DNA of 64,000 nucleotides from Crocinitomicaceae bacterium (GTDB lineage: Bacteria; Bacteroidota; Bacteroidia; Flavobacteriales_D; Crocinitomicaceae). A program made the translations under genes and the position numbers. Shown one piece after another: positions 41,819 through 50,501 of the stretch. Each line of letters begins with the position of its first letter. The stretch's first letter is position 1. Location: NCBI GenBank assembly GCA_016709005.1, contig JADJEU010000001.1:124001-188000 (forward strand), given 5' to 3'. Under the pieces are notes generated by a model that worked only from the letters and a program-made list of their open reading frames with translations, made no database searches and was not told the origin of the DNA.

Positions 41819-43606
41819 TTAAGGCTGATCTTGTTGCAATTGTTGCTGACGATAAATATCTGTATAAGCACCATTGGATTTCAATAAATCCTCATGAGTA
41901 CCTTCTTCAATCACTTTTCCATCTTCGACAACCAAAATCGAATCTGCATATTTAATAGAGGATATTCTGTGACTGATAATAATGGCGGTTTTGCTGGCCA
42001 GGCCGGTCTTTAAAGCTTGTAAGATTTGCTCTTCAGTTTCGTTATCCACTGCTGACAGACAATCATCCAAAACCAATATTTCAGGATTTTTCATGAGTGC
42101 ACGCGCAATTGATACACGCTGCTTTTGTCCGCCAGACAGGTTAATACCGCGTTCTCCTAATATCGTATCATACCCTTGAGGAAATGACATGATGGTATCA
42201 TGGATACCTGCATCCTTGGCTACTTTAATGAGTTGGGCTTCAATTTCAGGACTCAGATCCTTTTCAGAATATTCGCGGTCTAAACCAAATAAAATGTTGT
42301 TTTTAATCGTGTCAGAAAAAAGAAAATGTTCTTGAGGAACATAGCCTATTTTTTTTCGCCAGGCGTCGATGTTTTCAGATTTTAAATCGTGACCATCAAT
42401 GGTTATTTTACCGGATGTAGGATCCAATAATCGCATAACCAAATAAGCAATCGATGATTTTCCTGAGCCTGTTCTGCCAATAACACCAAGCGTTTTACCT
42501 TTGGGCAATTCAAACGAAACATCTTTCAGCGCTTCAAAACCGGTATTTTCATATTTTAGATTGACATGTTCAAAGCGAATCGATTTTTCGAATGCAAGCG
42601 CTTGAGTATTCGTAGATTTTATTTCAGGATCAACTTTTAAAAATTCATTGATACGTGCTTGCGATGCAGCTGCGCGTTGAATAATCGAGGTTACCCAACC
42701 CACAGAGGCAAAAGGCCAGGTGAGCATATTTACATAAATGACAAACTCTGCAATTTCACCGGGATTAATTTCTCCATTTGCTGCTTGTAACCCTCCAACA
42801 TAGATTGTCAGAATTGTACTTATTCCAATCAGCAAAATGATCGTAGGCATAAAAAAGGCATTCGTCAAAGCCAGACTCATAGACTCTTTCTGATAATTTT
42901 CGGCCTCAGCATCAAAGCGTTTTTCTGCAACTTTTTCGGTTGCATATGATTTTATAATCCGGATGCCTGAAAAGGATTCCTGAACTATTGTTGAAAGTTT
43001 AGATTGACTTACTTGAACTTTAGCACTCTTTTTATTCAGCGTACTGCTCACAAAATAAATCAGGAAAGACATGAGTGGCAGAGGAAGCAGAACATAAATG
43101 GTCAGTTCTGGATTCGTAGAAAGCATTCTGTATAACAACAATCCAAAAAGGAAAAATAAATCAACCGTATACATGATTCCCGGGCCAAGATACATGCGCA
43201 CCTGAGAAACATCTTCACTGATTCGGTTCATCAGATCACCGGTTGCATTCTTCTTATAAAAAGTAAAACTTAGTTTCTGATAGTGTTTGTAAATTTCATT
43301 TTTGAGATCAAATTCAATCAGGCGTGACATGATAATGATTGTCTGTCGTGTCATAAACAGAAAGAATCCGGAGATTAGTGACAGAAGAATGTACATGCCT
43401 GCTGCAATCAATCCGAGCTTGAAAAATTCATCTAAGTTGGCTGCTAAACCTTCCTTTGAAATCTTGACAATGTCGTTCACCGTCTCACCTACCACAAGTG
43501 GCATTTCTATCTGAAACACGTTTTTAAGGAGTAAAAACAATGATCCAAGCAGCAATCGCCATTTATAGCGAACCAAATATTTATTTAGATAGAATAAAGC
43601 GGACAT
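41819..43606 (-). CDS. ABC exporter, fused membrane and ATPase domains
   Basis: A 595-residue half-transporter of the ABCB/MsbA-like type. Six membrane helices occupy about residues 15-300, and the ATPase domain has Walker A GRTGSGKSS, Q-loop YVPQEHFLF, signature NLSGGQKQR, Walker B ILVLDDCLSAVD and the H-switch IIISHR. The residue after Walker B is Asp in place of the usual catalytic Glu, as in the weaker site of heterodimeric exporters. This suggests either a partner elsewhere or slow hydrolysis. A lipid or drug export role is the usual default. Confidence 0.88.
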   Translation of the reverse strand: MSALFYLNKYLVRYKWRLLLGSLFLLLKNVFQIEMPLVVGETVNDIVKISKEGLAANLDEFFKLGLIAAGMYILLSLISGFFLFMTRQTIIIMSRLIEFDLKNEIYKHYQKLSFTFYKKNATGDLMNRISEDVSQVRMYLGPGIMYTVDLFFLFGLLLYRMLSTNPELTIYVLLPLPLMSFLIYFVSSTLNKKSAKVQVSQSKLSTIVQESFSGIRIIKSYATEKVAEKRFDAEAENYQKESMSLALTNAFFMPTIILLIGISTILTIYVGGLQAANGEINPGEIAEFVIYVNMLTWPFASVGWVTSIIQRAAASQARINEFLKVDPEIKSTNTQALAFEKSIRFEHVNLKYENTGFEALKDVSFELPKGKTLGVIGRTGSGKSSIAYLVMRLLDPTSGKITIDGHDLKSENIDAWRKKIGYVPQEHFLFSDTIKNNILFGLDREYSEKDLSPEIEAQLIKVAKDAGIHDTIMSFPQGYDTILGERGINLSGGQKQRVSIARALMKNPEILVLDDCLSAVDNETEEQILQALKTGLASKTAIIISHRISSIKYADSILVVEDGKVIEEGTHEDLLKSNGAYTDIYRQQQLQQDQP

Positions 43607-43617
43607 TTAAAATTTCG

Positions 43618-43650
43618 TACTTTTGTAGCGCCTAAAACGAGGCAAATTTA
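43618..43650. promoter_or_regulatory. Overlapping divergent promoter boxes
   Basis: TACTTTTG at 43618-43625 (plus) and, on the minus strand, TAAATTTG at 43643-43650 both match TAnnTTTG. They point to the leucine dehydrogenase gene and the ABC exporter gene respectively, so the two transcripts would overlap at their starts. Confidence 0.5.
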
Positions 43651-43691
43651 GTATTAAGATTGATTATAGGACTAATAAAAAAGTGCCGACT

Positions 43692-44789
43692 ATGTTCGAA
43701 GTAAAAGATATCCGCGAAACTGCTCTTGGTGAAAATCCAGTGATAGAAAGAATGTCACAGTACAATCACGAGCAATTATTATTTTGTAATGACAACGCTA
43801 CAGGGTTAAAAGCAATCATCGCTGTACACAACACAACACTTGGACCAGCGTTAGGCGGAACTCGTATGTGGGCTTATAATAATGAGCTTGAAGCGTTGAA
43901 TGATGTATTGCGTCTTTCACGCGGTATGACTTATAAAAATTCAATCTCAGGTTTAAATCTTGGTGGTGGTAAAGCTGTAATCATCGGTGATGCCAGAAAA
44001 AATAAAAATGAGGCTTTGATGCGTCGTTTTGGGAAATTTGTAAACAGTTTGGGTGGTAAATATATTACTGCTGAAGATGTTGGAATTTCTACAGCTGATA
44101 TGAGCTGGGTAAACATGGAAACAAATCACGTAGTTGGTTTGCCAGGCAAAAGTGGTGATCCTTCACCTGTAACGGCTTATGGTGTTTACATGGGAATGAA
44201 AGCTGCGGCTAAAGTTCAGTTTGGTTCTGATTCTCTTGCTGGTAAAAAAATTGCTGTTCAGGGTGTTGGTCATGTGGGTGAATACCTTGTTGCTCATCTT
44301 GCAAAAGAAGGTGCTAAAGTTTTTATTTCAGATATTCATGAAGATACATTAAAACGAGTGGCCTCTACCTATAAAGCAGAAGTTGTTGGTTTGGATGATA
44401 TTTATACCATAGACATGGATATTTATGCTCCATGTGCTTTAGGAGCAACCGTAAATGATGATACCCTGGCAAAACTAAAATGTTCAATCATTGCCGGTGC
44501 TGCAAACAATCAATTGAAAAATGAAGCTGTTCACGGTGAAGTTGTTCGTGACAAAGGCATTCTTTACATTCCTGATTTTATGATTAACGCAGGTGGTGTA
44601 ATCAACTGTTATGCTGAAGTAAAAGGTTTCACTGCAGAGTGGGCAATGAGCAAAGCAGAAGAAATTTACAACCGTACATTGAGCATTGTTAATCGCTCAA
44701 ATGAAAGTAAAATGCCAACTTATAAAATTGCAAATACAATGGCCGAAGAGCGAATAAACGCTATCGGTAACATTAAACTACCAATGTAA
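43692..44789 (+). CDS. ldh: Leucine/valine/phenylalanine dehydrogenase
   Basis: An NAD-dependent amino acid dehydrogenase that deaminates branched-chain (or aromatic) amino acids to 2-oxo acids. The 365-residue protein (from ATG 43692; a GTG at 43683 is also in frame) has GPALGGTRMW, RLSRGMTYKNSISGLNLGGG with the catalytic Lys, KYITAEDVGIS, the Rossmann KIAVQGVGHVGEYLVAHL and ADIYAPCALGA-like DMDIYAPCALGA. In Bacteroidota this enzyme feeds branched-chain fatty acid synthesis. It is followed by nusB after four bases. Confidence 0.88.
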   Translation: MFEVKDIRETALGENPVIERMSQYNHEQLLFCNDNATGLKAIIAVHNTTLGPALGGTRMWAYNNELEALNDVLRLSRGMTYKNSISGLNLGGGKAVIIGDARKNKNEALMRRFGKFVNSLGGKYITAEDVGISTADMSWVNMETNHVVGLPGKSGDPSPVTAYGVYMGMKAAAKVQFGSDSLAGKKIAVQGVGHVGEYLVAHLAKEGAKVFISDIHEDTLKRVASTYKAEVVGLDDIYTIDMDIYAPCALGATVNDDTLAKLKCSIIAGAANNQLKNEAVHGEVVRDKGILYIPDFMINAGGVINCYAEVKGFTAEWAMSKAEEIYNRTLSIVNRSNESKMPTYKIANTMAEERINAIGNIKLPM

Positions 44790-44793
44790 TCTG

Positions 44794-45747
44794 ATGCTCA
44801 ACCGTCGTCATCTTCGAATAAAAGTTCTTCAAATTCTTTACGCCTATTTTCAAACGGAAGACCGCGATGGTTATCGTTTTGAAAAAGAATTGATGCGATC
44901 GATTGAAAAGATGTATGACATGTATTTGTATTATTTGCTGGTGTTTGAAGAACAAACCATTTTCGCAGACAGACGAATTGATGAGCGCTTGAATAAAGTT
45001 CGCCCAACGCAAGATGATTTAAATCCAAATCGCAAGTTTGCAAATAACCAGATCTTCAAACATTTTGCATTGAATACCGATTTGAAGAGACAATCTGAAG
45101 CTCATAAAATTAATTGGGTAGGTGCAGTTGAAAATGATTTGATGAAGAAACTTTTTCTGAATCTGACAGAAACTGAAATCTATCAGGAGTACATGAATAA
45201 TGGTGTACACAGCTTTGAAGATGATAAACAATTTGCACTGAATATTTTCAAAACTGAAATTGCAAATTTTGAATTACTCCATGATTTTTTTGAAAACCAA
45301 AGTATTTATTGGATCGATGATATTGATTTGGTTTGCTCAATGGTTTTGAAAACAATTAAACTCATTCCTGAAAATGGCAGTATCAATGCCCCAATTCTCA
45401 CTTTATATAAAGATGAAGAAGATGAACGTGCATTTACAGAAACGCTTTTCAGAAAAACAATTCAGGATGATGCAAAAAATGATGTTTTGATTCAGAAATT
45501 GACTGAGAACTGGGAGCTCGATCGTATTGCGAAAATGGATATCATACTTTTAAAAATGGCATTGACAGAGTTTACGGCAATGACGTCGGTTCCAAAAAAA
45601 GTAACACTGAACGAGTATATTGAAATTTCCAAATTTTACAGCACACCAAAAAGTCAGCAGTTTATTAATGGAATTTTGGACAAAGCTGTAGCCATGCTTG
45701 ATAAAGAAGGTCAAGTAAAGAAAACAGGAAGAGGTTTAATAAATTAA
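44794..45747 (+). CDS. nusB: Transcription antitermination factor NusB (long form)
   Basis: At 317 residues this is the long NusB of Bacteroidota, with an N-terminal extension. The start MLNRRHLRIKVLQILYAYFQ is the usual NusB entry motif (RRxLRxxALQxLY), and the C-terminal ~120 residues carry the RNA-binding helical bundle: DRIAKMDIILLKMALTEFTA, PKKVTLNEYIEISKFYS and QQFINGILDKAVAML. NusB binds boxA RNA with S10 during rRNA transcription. It opens the conserved cluster nusB - DUF1573 - yajC. Confidence 0.93.
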   Translation: MLNRRHLRIKVLQILYAYFQTEDRDGYRFEKELMRSIEKMYDMYLYYLLVFEEQTIFADRRIDERLNKVRPTQDDLNPNRKFANNQIFKHFALNTDLKRQSEAHKINWVGAVENDLMKKLFLNLTETEIYQEYMNNGVHSFEDDKQFALNIFKTEIANFELLHDFFENQSIYWIDDIDLVCSMVLKTIKLIPENGSINAPILTLYKDEEDERAFTETLFRKTIQDDAKNDVLIQKLTENWELDRIAKMDIILLKMALTEFTAMTSVPKKVTLNEYIEISKFYSTPKSQQFINGILDKAVAMLDKEGQVKKTGRGLIN

Positions 45748-45754
45748 TACGATT

Positions 45755-46186
45755 ATGAAATACGCATTCATTCTGGGTTTAACCGCGTTTGTATTAAGCG
45801 CGTGCAATACCGGCCAAAGTAACGTTGATGCTGAAGAGCGTAAAATTGAATATGCACAGTTCATCGATAATCCAACTGAACTTTCATTTGAATCCATGAA
45901 TTTTGATTTTGGAAAAGTGAAAGATGGAGAGGTGGTTGAGCACACGTTCAAGTTTAAAAACACAGGTGATCAAACTTTAATTCTGATCAATGTTACCGGA
46001 TCTTGTGGTTGCACAGTTCCGCAAGAGTGGCCTCAGTATCCAATTGAACCAGGAGGAACCGGCGAAATAAAAGTTCAATTTGACTCAAGCGGTCGCGTTG
46101 GAAAAGTGCGTAAAAATGTACGCGTAGAAGCAAACACAAATCCTACAATGTCGATTTTAAATCTGACTGGTGAGGTAACCGAATAA
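45755..46186 (+). CDS. DUF1573 lipoprotein
   Basis: A 143-residue lipoprotein (FVLSAC, then NTGQSN). The mature part is one DUF1573 Ig-like domain: NFDFGKVKDGEVVEHTFKFK, NTGDQTLILINVTGSCGCTV and FDSSGRVGKVRKNVRVEANT. The conserved CGC pair is present. The function of DUF1573 is unknown; the gene is regularly found between nusB and yajC in Bacteroidota, with gaps of a few bases here, which argues for co-regulation but not for a shared task. Confidence 0.88.
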   Translation: MKYAFILGLTAFVLSACNTGQSNVDAEERKIEYAQFIDNPTELSFESMNFDFGKVKDGEVVEHTFKFKNTGDQTLILINVTGSCGCTVPQEWPQYPIEPGGTGEIKVQFDSSGRVGKVRKNVRVEANTNPTMSILNLTGEVTE

Positions 46187-46211
46187 TCAATTAACAAATC
46201 AATTATAACCA

Positions 46212-46544
46212 ATGAATAACTCAATCATTTTATTACAAGAAGGCGGCGCTGCTGCAGCACCACAAGGTGGCGGAATGCAAACACTCATTATGTTTGGATT
46301 AATTGCCATTGTATTTTATTTCTTTATGATTCGTCCACAGATGAAAAAAAATAAAGAGACTCGTAAATTTCGTGAGTCACTTGCGGTAGGAGATAAAATT
46401 ATCACAGCCGGAGGAATTCATGGAAAAGTTCTTGAGCTTAACGATACAACCGTTGTGATTTCATCAGAAGGAACTAAATTACGTTTGGAAAAAAATTCAA
46501 TCGTGATGAATCCGGAAGATCAATTAGCAAATCAGAAAAAATAA
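46212..46544 (+). CDS. yajC: Preprotein translocase subunit YajC
   Basis: YajC is a small accessory of the SecDF translocase. The 110-residue product has a Gly/Ala-rich N-terminus, a single transmembrane helix LIMFGLIAIVFYFFMI (about 25-40), the classical RPQMKKNKETRKF after it and the conserved cytoplasmic VGDKIITAGGIHGKVLELND. It closes the nusB cluster and is followed by a strong terminator. Confidence 0.93.
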   Translation: MNNSIILLQEGGAAAAPQGGGMQTLIMFGLIAIVFYFFMIRPQMKKNKETRKFRESLAVGDKIITAGGIHGKVLELNDTTVVISSEGTKLRLEKNSIVMNPEDQLANQKK

Positions 46545-46560
46545 TTTGTTTTTTTTTTTT

Positions 46561-46597
46561 GAAGCCTCGTTTCTGAAAAGAGACGGGGCTTTTTTTA
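46561..46597 (+). terminator. Terminator after yajC
   Basis: AGCCTCGTTTCT pairs with AGAGACGGGGCT around a GAAA loop, followed by seven T on the plus strand. Confidence 0.85.
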
Positions 46598-46650
46598 TTT
46601 CGAAAATGTCTCGTAGAACTCTATTCGGCGAGGGAAAGTATTGTTTATTT

Positions 46651-46912
46651 TACCGCAAAGAAAAAGGAGGAGACGCAGAGATTTATTTTTTCGGATGGAT
46701 AGAACTGTTTGTTGAAATCAAAACTTATACCCTTGTTTTATCTCTTTGCGTCCTCTGCGGCTTTGCGGTGAATTGATAATGCTCTAACGTTTTTTACCAC
46801 AGAGGCACTGAAGTTGTTTCACCGAGGTTTTAGTGTAGAGTAAGTGAACCTTAAACTCTGTGAAACTCAAATTTTTTACTCCATTTAAACTCTGTGTTTA
46901 AATTCCAGCTCC
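46651..46912. repeat. Inverted copies of dispersed 'GCAAAG/ACAGAG' repeats
   Basis: ACCGCAAAG...GGAGGAGACGCAGAG (46651-46681) faces CTCTTTGCGTCCTCTGCGGC (46741-46761) as an inverse copy. Further copies with CCACAGAGGCACTG (46798-46811), CACCGAGG (46822-46829) and CTCTGTG follow up to 46912. This fills the whole space between yajC and the MORN gene; I see no gene here. Confidence 0.55.
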
Positions 46913-46917
46913 CAATT

Positions 46918-47742
46918 TTACTCAACAAAAACATTTTCTTTCCAAACACCTTTGGATTTGCTACCGTTGGAGTATTTCATTTTTCCAACACCATCGCATA
47001 GATTATTTTTAAAGTAACCATTGTAAGAATTACCATTTGCCCAGGTTAATTTCCCTTTGCCGGTTCTGATTCCAAATTCCCATTCACCTGAATAATAATC
47101 ACCCGTGGCCCACCAGTATTTTCCTTTGCCGTGTTCTTTATCGTTCAACCATTCACCAACATATTTATCACCATTTGAATAGTTCATGGTTCCTTTGCCG
47201 TTTTGCTTTCCGTCTTTCCAGTCACCATAGTATTTTGTTCCATTATAAAAAGTCATAGCGCCTTTTCCATTGCGGCTGTCATTAGCCCAGGTGCCGGTGT
47301 AAAAATTTCCATTGGCCCACGTATATTTTCCAGATCCTGACATCAGACCATTTTTCCATTCACCAACATAAGTTTCTCCCTCTGTCCATGTATAAGTTCC
47401 CTGACCATGTATGAAATCATTTAGCCAATAACCTTCATATGATTGACCGCTGGGCCAGGTTTGAATTCCGTAACCTGATTTTTTTCCATTCAACCAGTGT
47501 CCATCATAAATATCTCCATTAGCCCATTCCATGTGGCCTTTACCATGAATGACGTTTTGTTTCCACTGGCCGGAATAAACATCTCCTTCAGCCCAAATCA
47601 TGGTTCCGGTTCCTTCACAAAGTCCGTTTACCTGATCACCAATATATTTATCACCGGTATCATAATAGACAGTGTCGTTTTGTGCAAAACTGAATGATGA
47701 AAGCAGCAAGAAAAGCGGCAGCAGAAATCTTTTGAATCTCAT
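46918..47742 (-). CDS. Secreted MORN-repeat protein
   Basis: A 274-residue protein with a signal peptide (MRFKRFLLPLFLLLSSFSFAQ) followed by about ten MORN repeats of about 23 residues, of the pattern YxGxWxNGxxHGxGxxxWxNGxx (for example GDKYVGEWLNDKEHGKGKYW, GNFYTGTWANDSRNGKGAMT). MORN repeats form rod-like beta-hairpin stacks used for binding lipids or proteins. No other domain is present. Being exported, it probably acts in the periplasm or envelope; the ligand is unknown. Confidence 0.85.
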   Translation of the reverse strand: MRFKRFLLPLFLLLSSFSFAQNDTVYYDTGDKYIGDQVNGLCEGTGTMIWAEGDVYSGQWKQNVIHGKGHMEWANGDIYDGHWLNGKKSGYGIQTWPSGQSYEGYWLNDFIHGQGTYTWTEGETYVGEWKNGLMSGSGKYTWANGNFYTGTWANDSRNGKGAMTFYNGTKYYGDWKDGKQNGKGTMNYSNGDKYVGEWLNDKEHGKGKYWWATGDYYSGEWEFGIRTGKGKLTWANGNSYNGYFKNNLCDGVGKMKYSNGSKSKGVWKENVFVE

Positions 47743-47755
47743 AATTTCAGATTTA

Positions 47756-48784
47756 TTATTTTGAAGCTAATCCACACAAATGAAACAAAACGCGCGCGCC
47801 TACATTTCCATCCCAATCTGAATCACCCGGCGACACTTCATTCAAATCAAAGCCAATAATTTCTTTCCCGCTTGCCTTTAGAACGTTGAAAAGGTGCATG
47901 CCTTCTTCATATTCTAATCCACCCGCTACTGGCGTTCCGGTGTTAGGGCAAAGTTTTGGATCAAAGCCATCGATGTCAACGGATACATATACTTTTTGTG
48001 GAAGTGCTGCAACAATTTCTTTGCAAATCTGATCCCAGTTTTTTCCGGTGAATTGACTTTTGCGTATCTCACGATCAAAATAAGTTTGAACACGATTACC
48101 CTGACTCACGGCATAATTTTTTTCTTCTTCACAATAATCCCGAATACCAACCTGAACTAATTTACTGATTTGCGGAACCTCTTGTAAGGCGTTGTAAAAG
48201 ATAGATGCGTGTGAATATTTAAATCCTTCGTAAGCATTTCTCAAATCATAATGTGCATCCAAAACCAATACACCAAAATCAGAATTGTTTTCTCCAAGAT
48301 ATTTTAAATAACCAAGTGGTGTGCTGTGATCGCCGCCTAATAATCCAACAATTTTTCCTTTTGATTTCCAATAAGCAGAACGTTCTTTTACCCAGGCAAT
48401 CATCTTTTCACAGCCTTGATTTACGGCTTTGTATGAAACTTTCAAGCCTAAGTCATTTGCAGTATCGACACCTTGTCCAATTGCGTCAATAATTTTTTCA
48501 GCTTCAGGTCTAAGGCTTTCACTTAAGGTCACAAGTTCTTGCGGAATCTCATCCATGTAAATTCCTTTTTTCCACAATTCTGGAAAATCATGATGATATA
48601 AATCAACCTGCATCGAAGCGTTTAATACTTCTTCAGGACCTCCAGCCGTGCCGCCGCCATAACTCACCGTTACTTCCCATGGTACAGGAATAATGATGAT
48701 ATGTGATTCATCTGCAGAAAAAGGCAGACCAAAAATTCCTGCGTCATCTTGCGCAGCAGAGTTGGGGTTGAATTCTTTTGACAT
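47756..48784 (-). CDS. Arginase/agmatinase/formimidoylglutamase family protein
   Basis: A binuclear manganese ureohydrolase, 342 residues from ATG 48784. Its metal motifs are GGDHSTPLG, VLDAHYDLR (Asp-Ala-His-x-Asp) and SVDIDGFDP (Asp-x-Asp), and FDLNEVSPG is typical of the group. The long N-terminal part and the segment after HYDLRNA differ from classic arginase, so agmatinase or formimidoylglutamase are both possible. The N-formylglutamate amidohydrolase at 147 would make histidine breakdown plausible, but the two genes are 47 kb apart. Confidence 0.8.
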   Translation of the reverse strand: MSKEFNPNSAAQDDAGIFGLPFSADESHIIIIPVPWEVTVSYGGGTAGGPEEVLNASMQVDLYHHDFPELWKKGIYMDEIPQELVTLSESLRPEAEKIIDAIGQGVDTANDLGLKVSYKAVNQGCEKMIAWVKERSAYWKSKGKIVGLLGGDHSTPLGYLKYLGENNSDFGVLVLDAHYDLRNAYEGFKYSHASIFYNALQEVPQISKLVQVGIRDYCEEEKNYAVSQGNRVQTYFDREIRKSQFTGKNWDQICKEIVAALPQKVYVSVDIDGFDPKLCPNTGTPVAGGLEYEEGMHLFNVLKASGKEIIGFDLNEVSPGDSDWDGNVGARVLFHLCGLASK

Positions 48785-48801
48785 TTGTGAGATAATTTTT
48801 A

Positions 48802-48809
48802 CAAATGTA
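48802..48809 (-). promoter_or_regulatory. Candidate promoter for the arginase-family gene
   Basis: The minus strand reads TACATTTG, matching TAnnTTTG, with a TTG 20 bases upstream. It lies 17 bases before the ATG at 48784 and supports that start over the upstream in-frame codon at 48832. Confidence 0.5.
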
Positions 48810-48863
48810 CATAGATTTTGGTGCGCAACCAATTCCTGTAAGAGAGATTGAAAAAGGCTATGT

Positions 48864-49442
48864 CTAAAGGAGTTTTAGTCCTAAACCTTCTGTCTTCTGC
48901 AAGGCACTTGTTCTGTATTCGATCGATGAATTTCGAACAGGTCCAATGTAAGTTGTCTTAGTAGTTTTGATTCCACAAAAACCAAGAATCATTTTTCGGA
49001 TTGTTTTGATACCGGGCTCCCCTAAAATCCATTTGTAATAGAAGATCGGATAATCAGTCGTACAGATAATGTGGGCCGTTTTACCTTTTAATAATTTATC
49101 CCAAAGTTGTGAATTTTCACGATATTTAAATGCAAAACCGGGAAGCAGCATTCTATCAAAAAAACCTTTTAGCATAGCAGGTGTAAAACCCCACCACATG
49201 GGGAATACAAAGATAATGTGATTGGCTTCATTCATTTTTTTCCAGGCCTCTAAAAGATCTGGTTCTAATTCCATTCGCTTAGAATAACCATGTTCCAAAT
49301 TTGGATTGAATTTGAGATCGCGAATATTAATTTCAGAAATTTTTGCGCCTGATTTTAATGCGCCTTTTTTATATGATTCGACCAGCGCAGTATTAAAACT
49401 TTCTGCGCTTGGATGACCGTTAATAATTAGAATATTTTTCAT
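48864..49442 (-). CDS. NAD(P)H-dependent oxidoreductase (flavodoxin-like fold)
   Basis: A 192-residue enzyme of the NAD(P)H quinone oxidoreductase/MdaB-like family. It opens with ILIINGHPSAESFN (flavin phosphate loop) and has HIIFVFPMWWGFTPAMLKGF, then FDRMLLPGFAFKY, in which the WWG loop and PGFAF bind FMN/FAD. Reduction of quinones or nitro compounds is the usual activity. A Crp/Fnr-type regulator gene lies just upstream on the same strand with a 72-base gap, so it may control this gene. Confidence 0.85.
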   Translation of the reverse strand: MKNILIINGHPSAESFNTALVESYKKGALKSGAKISEINIRDLKFNPNLEHGYSKRMELEPDLLEAWKKMNEANHIIFVFPMWWGFTPAMLKGFFDRMLLPGFAFKYRENSQLWDKLLKGKTAHIICTTDYPIFYYKWILGEPGIKTIRKMILGFCGIKTTKTTYIGPVRNSSIEYRTSALQKTEGLGLKLL

Positions 49443-49514
49443 TTCAGTGTTCGTTTTGTGTGATACAAAATTGAACGATCAGACTGAATTAAAAATTAAC
49501 AAATGTTACATTCG

Positions 49515-50102
49515 TTATTTGCCCGCCATTTTTTTTCGGATGCGGCTCAGACTTTCTCTTTCTAAGCCAAGATAAGATGCAATGTGATAGAGTGGAAGTT
49601 TCTGAAAAATTTCAGGTTGATTTTCTAGGAACTGCAGATAGCGCTGTTCGCCGGTCATAAACATAAAACTCTCCACCCGACGCGTCACCATTTTGAAAGA
49701 TTCTTCGGCCATCATGCGACCAAAACGCTCCCAGTTCTGAGATGATTTATAGGCTTCAAGTAGCGTTGGTAAAGTAAAAGTGACCATTTCAGAATCTTCC
49801 AAAGCCTGAATAAAATAGCGACTTGGTTTCTGCTCCAAAAAACTGTCATAGTCTACTACAAACTCTCCTTCAAAACAAAATCGTGTATTGATTTCTTTAT
49901 CGTCAGACAAATAATAAATTCGAAAAGCCCCTGAATTGACAAAACCCATTTCATGACAGACATTGCCATTTTGTAAAATATAGTCTCCGGCTTTATATTG
50001 ACGTGCGGTCAGATAATCTTCGAACAAGTCACAATCTTCCTCAGTCAAATAGGATGCATGCCGCAACCAATTTTTACATTTTTCGAAAGGACTTGTTGTC
50101 AT
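49515..50102 (-). CDS. Crp/Fnr-family transcriptional regulator
   Basis: A 195-residue regulator. The N-terminal cyclic-nucleotide-binding-type beta-roll covers about 20-110 (YKAGDYILQNGNVCHEMGFV, NTRFCFEGEFVVDYDSFL), and the C-terminal helix-turn-helix is the short type of Bacteroidota members (LPLYHIASYLGLERESLSRI, then RKKMAGK). No iron-sulfur Cys set is seen, so it is not an oxygen-sensing FNR. It is next to the oxidoreductase gene. Confidence 0.85.
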   Translation of the reverse strand: MTTSPFEKCKNWLRHASYLTEEDCDLFEDYLTARQYKAGDYILQNGNVCHEMGFVNSGAFRIYYLSDDKEINTRFCFEGEFVVDYDSFLEQKPSRYFIQALEDSEMVTFTLPTLLEAYKSSQNWERFGRMMAEESFKMVTRRVESFMFMTGEQRYLQFLENQPEIFQKLPLYHIASYLGLERESLSRIRKKMAGK

Positions 50103-50104
50103 TT

Positions 50105-50329
50105 TTAATCAAGAATAAGTTCGCAATTGAATCCAGCTAAGGTAAGCTGTTCTTGAATATCTTTCAGTTTTAATTCGGTTCCCTCGGCACGTAATATCCG
50201 ATCACAATCATCCAAATCAAAATTAAACCGCACATTTTCATGCTGCGAAACCAGTTTCGTAATCAGGTTCAAAGCTGCGATCTCACTGGAGACATTGGTC
50301 TTAAATATTTCAATTTGAGTTGGGGTCAT
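50105..50329 (-). CDS. Small protein with ferredoxin-like fold, unknown function
   Basis: A 74-residue protein: NVSSEIAALNLITKLVSQHE, NVRFNFDLDDCDRILRAEGT, then KLKDIQEQLTLAGFNCELIL. The beta-alpha-beta-beta-alpha-beta pattern resembles HMA/metal-chaperone-like domains, but without a CxxC motif. It ends two bases from the ATG of the Crp/Fnr gene and is probably co-transcribed with it. Confidence 0.6.
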   Translation of the reverse strand: MTPTQIEIFKTNVSSEIAALNLITKLVSQHENVRFNFDLDDCDRILRAEGTELKLKDIQEQLTLAGFNCELILD

Positions 50330-50501
50330 AATTTTATGACGTTTGGCCTGAGAGAATATTTTAGTGCTAGGTTAATTAATTTTTGAGGCAACTTTTTTCT
50401 TCAGGAACAGGGATTAATCTCCGCCCTTATCTGTTATTAACTGGTGTTCCTCTTAGTATCAAAGAGGTTAATGTGTATAGGAATGGGGGCTCAACAAAAA
50501 A

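Noticed and set aside
46546..46776. Open frame of 76 codons after yajC
   Set aside because: It runs through the terminator hairpin and the repeat copies, and has no protein-like pattern or promoter.
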